From the NCBI GenBank assembly GCA_020696955.1, contig JAJFBK010000036.1, forward strand, positions 1-6,160: DNA of 6,160 bases, written 5' to 3'. Shown here piece by piece: positions 1-5,435 of the stretch. The stretch is from Patescibacteria group bacterium (GTDB lineage Bacteria > Patescibacteria > UBA1384 > CAILIB01). How positions within the stretch are numbered: position 1 is the first letter of the stretch; each line of letters starts with the position of its first letter. The position numbers were made by a program, and so were the translations under genes. Under the pieces are notes generated by a model. That model saw only the letters and a program-made list of their open reading frames with translations, ran no database searches and was not told where the DNA came from.

Positions 1-568
1 TGGGGCAACAACCTATTCAGTAGCCATTGATCCTGAGCTTTCTTTCACCATTGAAGGAGTGAATTCAGGCCAAACCCACAACGGCATCACCACCGACATC
101 ACCACCACCCCAACCGCCTTCCCGTTTGGTACCCTGGTAACCGATCAGCCCCACCACGCCGCCCACAAGCTCACCATTACCACCAACGCCCCTCATGGCT
201 ACAAGGTTTTCTCCTATCTTGCCGACCCCATTACTGGCAGTTACGGATCAACGGAGATAAGCCCCTTTGGCGCCACTAATGCTACCTGGAATACCCCTCA
301 GGCCTGGATGGCACCCACTGGAACAGTGGCAGGGAGCAATACGGGTTGGTTTGGGGCCAATACTACCGACGTAAGAATCCCGGGCTGGTCCAGCGCAGCA
401 AATAAGTTTGGCCCCATTTCCACCGTGCCACATATCGTGGCCGAGTCTTCAGGTCCTGACCCGAGTGGAAGCATTATTTACGTAACCTATGTGCTTGGAG
501 TAAACGGGGTTCAAACATCAGATATTTATATCGGTAATCTGCTCTATGACATTCAACCAACGTACTAA
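1..568 (+). CDS. Secreted beta-rich surface protein, 5'-truncated by the window
   Basis: The reading frame is open from base 2, so the true start lies upstream. A GTG at 59 is internal and should not be taken as the start. The visible 188 residues are rich in Thr, Gly, Pro and aromatic residues, with no charged core, no cysteine and no transmembrane segment, as expected of an exported beta-sandwich. Two landmarks stand out: an NGITTDITTT...FPFGTL stretch followed by HKLTITTNAPHGYKV, and a C-terminal strand pattern ending YVTYVLGVNGVQTSDIYIGNLLYDIQPTY. This arrangement (FGTL, then L-T-TNA-GY, then a closing YT..I.Y...PTY strand) resembles small surface proteins I associate with Candidate Phyla Radiation genomes, whose function is unknown. 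It overlaps the next gene by 23 bases. A distant relation to WxL-type surface domains is possible but unproven. I am confident it is a real gene and not confident of its function. Confidence 0.75.
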   Translation, partial: GATTYSVAIDPELSFTIEGVNSGQTHNGITTDITTTPTAFPFGTLVTDQPHHAAHKLTITTNAPHGYKVFSYLADPITGSYGSTEISPFGATNATWNTPQAWMAPTGTVAGSNTGWFGANTTDVRIPGWSSAANKFGPISTVPHIVAESSGPDPSGSIIYVTYVLGVNGVQTSDIYIGNLLYDIQPTY

Positions 569-1310
569 AGAACGACTAGCAATTGCAGTAGGACTCATTT
601 TTCTTATTGGCATGCCGATCAGCGCCTGGGTCCCGCAGCCCTGCCCTGTTTTGCGAAAAGCACTTTTAGGATGCCCGGAAGCAAAAGACCCTTTTTATGT
701 ATCCGATGAGCAGAGAGAACTTAACCGATATGCGCACGAGGAGATCTCCAGCCCAATGGTATTCGCCTCAGTAGATACCAATGTAATCGGAGACCAAAAA
801 CGAACAGCTATAAGTTTTGCCTACCAACCAAAAGGTGATATTGTCCCCACTTATCTTCAAGCAAAATATCCGAATGGTTTTCGTGACCTTGCTCTCGTCA
901 CCCATCCACTGTTGAAGGATATAGCCTGGCCCCTCATTTCCGAAGAAAACCTTCGCCTGTACCAGCGTACTGCCACGCATACTTCCATTGAAGATTTCTT
1001 GGCCAATCCTCCCGTCTCTACAGAAATTGCCGCTGATAAGGCTGCCCTTGCAAAGGCCGGGGCGGCAGCAACGAAATTTGCCCAACTTGATTCCCTCTCA
1101 AGTCTGGAAGGAATCAATTATATACTCACCACTTACGCCCCTCAGCCCAAGGACGGTTCTTGGGAACTATTCAAACAAACTTTCAACCTAGAAGGAGCTG
1201 AGGTCAAAGAAGGAAAGCTAGAGTTAGCGGTAAGCCGGGTGCAGGGAGCTCAACAACTACCCTCATTCCTTCTTGGAACCATCCATGTAAATTACGGCCA
1301 AGACCAATAA
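546..1310 (+). CDS. Unrecognised membrane-anchored extracytoplasmic protein (254 aa)
   Basis: I do not recognise a family. A short basic N-terminus (QRTKER) leads into a hydrophobic helix at about residues 10-29, which acts as an uncleaved anchor or signal peptide. Two cysteines, C33 and C43, follow immediately and could form a disulfide on the outer face. The remaining roughly 200 residues are mixed alpha/beta and soluble. They include RTATHTSIEDFLANPP (141-156), an Ala-rich helix (about 160-180) and a beta-rich C-terminus ending in FLLGTIHVNYGQDQ. The ATG lies inside the end of the preceding gene (23-base overlap) with no Shine-Dalgarno sequence, so translation is probably coupled to it. 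The same frame has no better start. The length, the membrane-entry signal and the lack of stops in this frame support a real gene. It may be a partner of the upstream surface protein, but only adjacency suggests this. Confidence 0.75.
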   Translation: MTFNQRTKERLAIAVGLIFLIGMPISAWVPQPCPVLRKALLGCPEAKDPFYVSDEQRELNRYAHEEISSPMVFASVDTNVIGDQKRTAISFAYQPKGDIVPTYLQAKYPNGFRDLALVTHPLLKDIAWPLISEENLRLYQRTATHTSIEDFLANPPVSTEIAADKAALAKAGAAATKFAQLDSLSSLEGINYILTTYAPQPKDGSWELFKQTFNLEGAEVKEGKLELAVSRVQGAQQLPSFLLGTIHVNYGQDQ

Positions 1311-1332
1311 ATCTTTAATAATCAATTAATCC

Positions 1333-1361
1333 TTGCCAACTGAGGATAAATCTGATGAAAT
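1333..1361 (+). promoter_or_regulatory. Possible sigma70-like promoter for the surface-protein operon
   Basis: The 78-base gap between two genes contains TTGCCA (1333-1338, 5 of 6 match to the -35 consensus). A 17-base spacer separates it from TGAAAT (1356-1361, 4 of 6 match to the -10 consensus). It lies 27 bases before the ATG at 1389. The gap is visibly AT-richer than its flanks. The -10 match is weak and such matches occur by chance, so this is only a candidate. No hairpin plus T-run that would end the upstream transcript is seen in the gap. Confidence 0.25.
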
Positions 1362-1388
1362 GAAACTAGCAAACATTTAACTTTCCGT

Positions 1389-2324
1389 ATGCTATCTCGC
1401 CTTTCCGCCATTCTTCGGACCTGCGCCATGCTTTGCTTGGCAGTAGCGATTCTTGTACCCTCCATTCCTGCCGCCAAAGCTGAGACCATCAGCATCGTGC
1501 CTCCTCGTTTTGAATTGTTTGGAAATCCAGGTGACGTCATCTCTGAAAAGATTCGGGTCAAAAATGAAGGTGATACTGAAACCACCTATCAAACCGAGGT
1601 AGAAGACTTTACTGCCGGTGATGATCAAGGGGGAGTCAACCTGATTGACGATCCTAATGCACCCGTCACCACCTTTTCACTTCGAAAATGGATCACTGTC
1701 GAGCCAAGTCGCTTTACCGTGCCAGCCGGACAGGAAAAGGTGGTAAATTATACCATCCGTATTCCTAAGGACGGTGAACCAGGTGGACACTACGCTTCCA
1801 TCCAAATCAAGCTAGCCGGCGGACAGACCGCTGGAGCCGGAGCTTCAGTAGAAAGCCGATTGAACAGCTTGGTCCTGCTCCGAGTTTCTGGAAACATCAA
1901 TGAAAAGCTGACCTTAGAGAAATTTGCAGCCGATCAGTCATACTATAAGGCTGCCCCTGTTAACTTTGAACTACGTGCCAAGAACGAAGGAAACGTTCAC
2001 CTTGCTCCAAGCGGACAGATTGTCATCACCAATATCTTCAAGAAAAAAGTAGCTGAGATCCCTCTTAAGACCGGAAACGTTCTTCCCGAGTCCTCTCGTG
2101 TGCTTTCAACCGTATGGTCTGATAGCGTTCCTCCTGGACGTTACACCGCTACTCTTGTGAGTGACTACGGCCAACCAAAGCAAGTGATCACCGCATCTAC
2201 TACCTTCATAGTATTCCCTCCTTCCCTAGCCATCCTTCTTGGAGCGGTACTCGTAATCATTCTTCTCCTCATCACCCAACGCAAGAAGTTCAAAAAGATA
2301 CTCCACAAATTGACTTCAGACTAA
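1389..2324 (+). CDS. DUF916/COG1470-like Ig-fold surface protein with C-terminal membrane anchor
   Basis: A signal peptide occupies about residues 1-31: basic R4 and R10, a hydrophobic core, and likely cleavage after AKA. The first beta-sandwich (about 32-145) reads ISIVPPRFELFGNPGDVISEK then RVKNEGDTE, and later a KWITVEPSRFTVPAGQ strand and the motif PGGHYASIQI. This is the pattern of the WxL-interacting peptidoglycan-binding domain class (DUF916) and of COG1470-type proteins. A second Ig-like domain (about 165-276) carries ELRAKNEGNVHLAPSGQI and PPGRYTATLVSDYG. It ends in one transmembrane helix (about 277-296) and a Lys-rich cytoplasmic tail (QRKKFKKILHK). The mature protein is therefore displayed outside and held at the membrane. 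ATG 1389 is preferred over the internal M14 because it keeps the basic n-region. No Shine-Dalgarno is seen. The dockerin gene starts 7 bases after the stop. The fold-level call is good; the ligand is unknown. Confidence 0.8.
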   Translation: MLSRLSAILRTCAMLCLAVAILVPSIPAAKAETISIVPPRFELFGNPGDVISEKIRVKNEGDTETTYQTEVEDFTAGDDQGGVNLIDDPNAPVTTFSLRKWITVEPSRFTVPAGQEKVVNYTIRIPKDGEPGGHYASIQIKLAGGQTAGAGASVESRLNSLVLLRVSGNINEKLTLEKFAADQSYYKAAPVNFELRAKNEGNVHLAPSGQIVITNIFKKKVAEIPLKTGNVLPESSRVLSTVWSDSVPPGRYTATLVSDYGQPKQVITASTTFIVFPPSLAILLGAVLVIILLLITQRKKFKKILHKLTSD

Positions 2325-2330
2325 GGAAGA
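2323..2330 (+). promoter_or_regulatory. Ribosome binding site AAGGAAGA for the dockerin gene
   Basis: The purine run AAGGAAGA overlaps the stop codon of the preceding gene and ends one base before the ATG at 2332. The AGGA core is only about 4 bases from the start, which is short, but no other in-frame start lies nearby. It is the only recognisable Shine-Dalgarno-like site among the six starts visible in the window, which suggests the dockerin gene gets independent ribosome loading within the operon. Confidence 0.55.
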
Positions 2331-2331
2331 A

Positions 2332-3597
2332 ATGGAGGGGCCACTTTCTTACACCATCAAGAAGGGTATCATTCTCTGTGTCATCGCAGTCCTTTCGCTT
2401 ACTTCCGTAACTCTCCCATTAGGCTTAAAAAAGGTTCAGGCCATACAGGGACTAGAGTTTGCCCAAGACACACTGAACGGCAGCATTGCCAGCGCTGAGG
2501 ACATAGAGCACAGCATAACCTTCATTCTTCCCGTCAACTCGGTTCAGATAAAACCGAGCGACTGGATCTTTGTAAACCTGCACAATTTCTTAGACGTCAC
2601 CGCCCCGACATATGTCGTAGGAGCTTTTGGAACGCCAACATTTGCTGTTAATGGAAGCACCGTCAGCGTGACAAACATAGCTGTGCTCCCAGGTACGAGG
2701 CTAGCAATTAACGGTGTAACGGCTACTACTCCTGCCTCATCACAAAGCAGAGAAGTGACCATTACGGTGGCTGAAGACTCGGCCGGAACCATTATTCGCA
2801 ACCAGGTCACCATTATTGCCGGTGACAATACCGCCATGTATACGGTTGGGGCTACCGTTGAGAACCAGATGAGCTCTGTCAATCTTTCAGGATTTACGGC
2901 TCCGGGAAACTTCTTGTTTTTGAATGAAGGAGGAAGCACATTGGGCACTTCTTCCGCCGATGGCGCCGGAAACTTTTCTTTTCCGATTAGCGGACTGAAC
3001 CCCGGAGACCATATCTTTCGTATTTTTGCCACAGACCAAGAAGGTCGGAGCACCTCCCAGTCGGTCATCCAGCTTTACCTGCTTCCCAACACCCTCACCA
3101 CTGCCACCGGTATCCTTTTGTCCCCGACTATCAGTCTTGATGAGTCGGAAATAGAAGCCGGTGATACCCTTACGGTCAGTGGTACCGCCAAGCCCAGTTC
3201 CCAAATCAACATTTTCGTTGAGTCCCCCCTTCATAGCTATCTCGCGAATACCGATGCCCAAGGGAATTGGTCCTATCTCATTCCAGCATCAGAAACGCTC
3301 AACTATACTCCTGGAGAGTACCGGGTCTACACCAATGTCCAAGACGGTTCGGGAAATCAAAGTATCGTCAGTCCCACAGCCAACTTTCAGGTCATAAGTC
3401 CTGAGGACGCCGATAATCCGCCGCCTGACTGTGACATTTCTGAAGGAGACTTGAACTGCGATGGGCTGACTAACCTTATCGACTTTTCTATCCTCCTCTT
3501 CCACTGGAACTCCAACCACAAAGTGGCCGACATCAACAGCGACCAGGAAGTAAACCTTATCGACTTTTCTATCATGATGTTTTACTTCGCCCTATGA
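2332..3597 (+). CDS. Secreted Ig-like protein with C-terminal type I-like dockerin
   Basis: The N-terminal signal peptide is about residues 1-37, with basic K10-K11, a hydrophobic core and probable cleavage after VQA. There is no other transmembrane segment, so the product is released unless bound by a partner. A beta-rich domain fills about 38-178. An Ig-like module follows at about 182-250 (VNLSGFTAPGNFLFLNEGG, then DGAGNFSFPISGLNPGDH). Another spans about 258-355 (ILLSPTISLDESEIEAGDTLTVSGTA, then DAQGNWSYLIPA). The C-terminus is a dockerin (about 366-421) with two EF-hand-like loops, D373-x-N-x-D-G-x-x-N-x-x-D384 and D400-x-N-x-D-Q-x-x-N-x-x-D411. Each loop is followed by FSI and a hydrophobic helix. 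C367 and C376 may brace the first loop. Dockerins bind cohesins with calcium dependence, and two cohesin-like genes follow directly. No catalytic domain is visible, so this looks like an adhesin or structural module rather than a cellulosomal enzyme. Its TGA overlaps the next ATG (ATGA). Confidence 0.88.
   Translation: MEGPLSYTIKKGIILCVIAVLSLTSVTLPLGLKKVQAIQGLEFAQDTLNGSIASAEDIEHSITFILPVNSVQIKPSDWIFVNLHNFLDVTAPTYVVGAFGTPTFAVNGSTVSVTNIAVLPGTRLAINGVTATTPASSQSREVTITVAEDSAGTIIRNQVTIIAGDNTAMYTVGATVENQMSSVNLSGFTAPGNFLFLNEGGSTLGTSSADGAGNFSFPISGLNPGDHIFRIFATDQEGRSTSQSVIQLYLLPNTLTTATGILLSPTISLDESEIEAGDTLTVSGTAKPSSQINIFVESPLHSYLANTDAQGNWSYLIPASETLNYTPGEYRVYTNVQDGSGNQSIVSPTANFQVISPEDADNPPPDCDISEGDLNCDGLTNLIDFSILLFHWNSNHKVADINSDQEVNLIDFSIMMFYFAL
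3472..3573 (+). repeat. Two-copy direct repeat encoding the dockerin loops
   Basis: An exact 21-base direct repeat lies at 3472-3492 and 3553-3573, with an 81-base (27-codon) period. Both copies encode the peptide NLIDFSI, the end of each calcium loop plus the start of the following helix. The rest of the two repeat units has diverged. It is the internal duplication typical of dockerins, here still visible at DNA level. Confidence 0.9.
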
Positions 3598-4172
3598 AAA
3601 AACACGTCGAACACCATTACAAGAAAGGCCTGCTCAAATACCGTGGCCTGCGAAAGCGTCACAAGGGCATTCTGTGGGGACTTGTGGCCAGCGCCATCAT
3701 CTTGGCCTACCCAGCCTATATGGGCATCAACAAAAGCATCGGAAGCAAGGGAACCGCTACGCTTTATTTCGTGCAACCCGACTCTAACCTCTATACCTAC
3801 GACACCTTCCCGCTTGAGCTTTGGCTGGACACAAAAAACCAATCGACAAACGCAGTAGGATTTGCCCTCTCATACGACCCAAATATGGTTGAGATCCTCA
3901 ATATGACAACCGACAAGTCGTTCTGCTCCTTTTATGCTGATAATTCCTTTGATAACATAAAGGGAGAAGTTCGCATTTCGTGCGGAAAGCCGAATCCCGG
4001 CTTTACCGGAACTTCCATCATGGTACGACTGAACTTACGCAGCAAGGCCCCCGGAAATACGCTTATCAAATCCGATCCTAACCGAACCATGGTTCTGGCA
4101 AACGACGGAAAAGGTACCAATATCCTCAACGAACCGCCTTCGATGGCTTTGGAAATAAAAAACAGCTTCTAA
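3594..4172 (+). CDS. Membrane-anchored cohesin-like protein (type II topology)
   Basis: A strongly basic 25-residue N-terminus (HHYKKGLLKYRGLRKRHKG) precedes one transmembrane helix at about 26-44, giving an inside-to-outside anchor. The outer part (about 52-190) has the cohesin pattern. It opens with a strand ATLYFVQPDSNLYTYDTFPL, then ELWLDTKNQSTNAVGFALSYDPNMVEIL, the region where cohesins carry their N-A-x-x-F/x-L-x-YDP motif. A GFTGTSIMVRLNLRS strand follows, then VLANDGKGTNIL near the end. C111 and C130 align with C90 and C108 of the next protein and may form a disulfide. About 140 residues is the normal size of a cohesin. It starts on the ATGA overlap with the dockerin gene and has no Shine-Dalgarno, so expression is likely coupled. 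The expected role is capturing the upstream dockerin protein at the cell surface. The cohesin fold is inferred by motif, not by search. Confidence 0.75.
   Translation: MKKHVEHHYKKGLLKYRGLRKRHKGILWGLVASAIILAYPAYMGINKSIGSKGTATLYFVQPDSNLYTYDTFPLELWLDTKNQSTNAVGFALSYDPNMVEILNMTTDKSFCSFYADNSFDNIKGEVRISCGKPNPGFTGTSIMVRLNLRSKAPGNTLIKSDPNRTMVLANDGKGTNILNEPPSMALEIKNSF
4091..4123 (+). repeat. Shared 33-base block, copy 1 (encodes VLANDGKGTNI)
   Basis: This block matches 4594-4626 in the next gene at 31 of 33 bases. Both differences are synonymous third positions (aaC/aaT, ggT/ggC). It encodes VLANDGKGTNI near the end of the cohesin-like domain. Flanking sequence is far more diverged between the two genes. 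Confidence 0.9.
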
Positions 4173-5389
4173 TGAGAATTTCTTCTACCCTTGCCCGCTT
4201 AGGAACTACCGTCGTCGCTCTTGGCGTCATTCTTTCCTTTGCCATCCTAAGACCGCTTCCCGTTCAGGCAGCCGCCTCCATGTACGTTTCGGCTCCTGGG
4301 AGCGTCCAGACAGGCAACACCTTCAATGTAAGCGTTTACGTAAATACCGGAGGAGCCTCCGCCAACTCATTTAGTGGAAAGATCTCTTATCCCGGAGGAC
4401 TTTTTGAAGGAATACGCGGCAGTTACTCAGGATCGGTATGTAGTCTGCAAGTCACTTCAGCCGACCCCTCAGGAGGCCAAGCTAACTTCACCTGCGGAAC
4501 CCCTTCTGGCTTCAATGGGACAGGAATGGTGGTCTACATAGTCCTCAAGGCTACATCAGAAGGATCCGGAACCTTTGGCCTCAGCAATTGTCAGGTTCTG
4601 GCAAATGACGGAAAAGGCACCAATATTACCGGTGGCTGCAGCGGCTCCCCTGTTACGGTTACCGGACAAACGGTTGCCGCTACCCCAACGCCCGCCCCGC
4701 CAACTGCCGTTCCCACTGCTACCCCCGTGGTAGTAGGTGCAACACCACGGCCAACTGCAACGCCAAAGCCTGGCACTACCCCAAAGCCTACCCCGACTCC
4801 GACTCCAAGCGTAAATCAGGACACCAAACCAGTTGAAAGCCCGAATACCGATACCCCTGCCGGGGAAAATCCCGCCCCTCCTCCAGCTGAGGGATTAAGC
4901 GAGGCTGATAAGAACGCAGCCCCAGCCGATCCCAATGCGCCCCAAGGAATAAAAGAAGGAGAGACCGTCGAAGAAGAAACCAATTCAGAAAGACGTACCA
5001 TCGCCTCAGCCTTCCAAGACCTTTTCGGGTCTCTAGGAGAGCTTAAGAACCTTCAAAAGGATATCCCCGGTCTTGCCGTAGTTTTGTTAAGTCTGGTTCC
5101 CGTCCTTGGGTTCAGCCTAGCAATCGTCTTCTTTGTCTACCGCCTCTACCTCTTGGAGAGACGTCGCCGGCGCACTCTTGATCGCCTCTTTGAGCTTGAA
5201 TTAAACGAGTTGGCAGCCCTTGAAGGAAAACTGGACTTGTTGTCACAAAAAGGCAGCAAAGGAAAAGAGCAATACCAAGAAGAGTTCAAAAAAGCCAAAG
5301 AAAACATCCTGCGGCAACTTCGACCTGATTATGCCAAGCCTATTGAGCAACCAAAGGCACAGCCAGCAGAAAAACCGGAAGAGGCTTAA
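4172..5389 (+). CDS. Cohesin-like surface protein with Pro/Thr linker, C-terminal anchor and cytoplasmic tail
   Basis: The signal peptide is about residues 1-34 (R2, R9, hydrophobic core, cleavage near VQA-AA). A cohesin-like domain (about 36-165) follows: MYVSAPGSVQTGNTFNVSVYVNT, SFSGKISYPGGLFEG, GFNGTGMVVYIVLKA and VLANDGKGTNI. It has four cysteines (C90, C108, C140, C156), enough for two disulfides. Residues 171-213 form a TP/KP-rich linker like those between scaffoldin modules. Residues 214-272 are acidic and Pro/Glu-rich. A transmembrane helix (about 299-323) is followed by RLYLLERRRRR, a positive-inside signal, and a charged, probably coiled-coil cytoplasmic tail (about 330-385) ending in a Pro/Lys/Glu-rich stretch. 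The cohesin would thus sit on a flexible stalk outside the cell, with a long inner tail available for partners. ATG 4172 overlaps the previous stop by one base (TAATG), and no Shine-Dalgarno is seen. It is a paralogue of the preceding protein in its outer domain. Confidence 0.8.
   Translation: MRISSTLARLGTTVVALGVILSFAILRPLPVQAAASMYVSAPGSVQTGNTFNVSVYVNTGGASANSFSGKISYPGGLFEGIRGSYSGSVCSLQVTSADPSGGQANFTCGTPSGFNGTGMVVYIVLKATSEGSGTFGLSNCQVLANDGKGTNITGGCSGSPVTVTGQTVAATPTPAPPTAVPTATPVVVGATPRPTATPKPGTTPKPTPTPTPSVNQDTKPVESPNTDTPAGENPAPPPAEGLSEADKNAAPADPNAPQGIKEGETVEEETNSERRTIASAFQDLFGSLGELKNLQKDIPGLAVVLLSLVPVLGFSLAIVFFVYRLYLLERRRRRTLDRLFELELNELAALEGKLDLLSQKGSKGKEQYQEEFKKAKENILRQLRPDYAKPIEQPKAQPAEKPEEA
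4594..4626 (+). repeat. Shared 33-base block, copy 2 (encodes VLANDGKGTNI)
   Basis: This is the second copy of the block at 4091-4123, 503 bases downstream. It falls at the same place in the paralogous cohesin-like domain. Confidence 0.9.
4682..4810 (+). repeat. Low-complexity Pro/Thr linker coding segment
   Basis: About 43 codons are dominated by Thr, Pro, Ala and Lys (TPTPAPPTAV, TPRPTATPKP, TPKPTPTPTP). The DNA shows irregular cca/act/ccg triplet runs but no fixed-period tandem repeat. It encodes the extended stalk between the cohesin-like domain and the acidic, membrane-proximal part. Such linkers are often O-glycosylated in other bacteria; whether this one is cannot be seen. Confidence 0.8.
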
Positions 5390-5401
5390 GCTTCCACTTC
5401 C

Positions 5402-5430
5402 CTGCCATACTTCCAGCATGGTACGATAAT
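5402..5430 (+). promoter_or_regulatory. Candidate promoter placed for a leaderless transcript
   Basis: CTGCCA (5402-5407, 4 of 6 match to the -35 consensus) and GATAAT (5425-5430, 5 of 6 match to the -10 consensus) are separated by exactly 17 bases. They lie in the 46-base gap before the coiled-coil gene. The -10 box ends 5 bases before the ATG at 5436, so transcription would start at or next to the start codon. No Shine-Dalgarno is present, which agrees with a leaderless mRNA. A second GATAAT (5432-5437) overlaps the ATG. Confidence 0.4.
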
Positions 5431-5435
5431 AGATA

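Noticed and set aside
59..61. GTG at 59 as start of the first gene
   Set aside because: The frame is open to the window edge and the upstream residues continue the same beta-strand pattern (YSVAIDPELSFTIEG). There is no signal peptide after the GTG.
2544..3068. Minus-strand open frame of 174 codons inside the dockerin gene
   Set aside because: It lies wholly within a gene with a signal peptide and clear domains, has no recognisable domain, and such long antisense frames are expected from codon bias.
3595..3597. Possible UGA recoding (glycine) at the end of the dockerin gene
   Set aside because: The protein already ends at a complete dockerin helix, and the next gene begins on the same ATGA. 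No in-frame TGA occurs inside the visible genes, so the standard bacterial code fits.
3932..4776. Two minus-strand frames (3932-4129 and 4591-4776) sharing the peptide ILVPFPSFART
   Set aside because: They are the reverse complement of the 33-base block shared by the two cohesin genes. The repeat explains the match, and both frames lie inside well-supported + strand genes.
5403..5423. Weak hairpin TGCCAT/ATGGTA with a 9-base loop after the second cohesin gene
   Set aside because: The 6-pair stem includes one G-U pair and has no T-run after it, so it is not a convincing terminator. It also overlaps the candidate promoter and may be chance.
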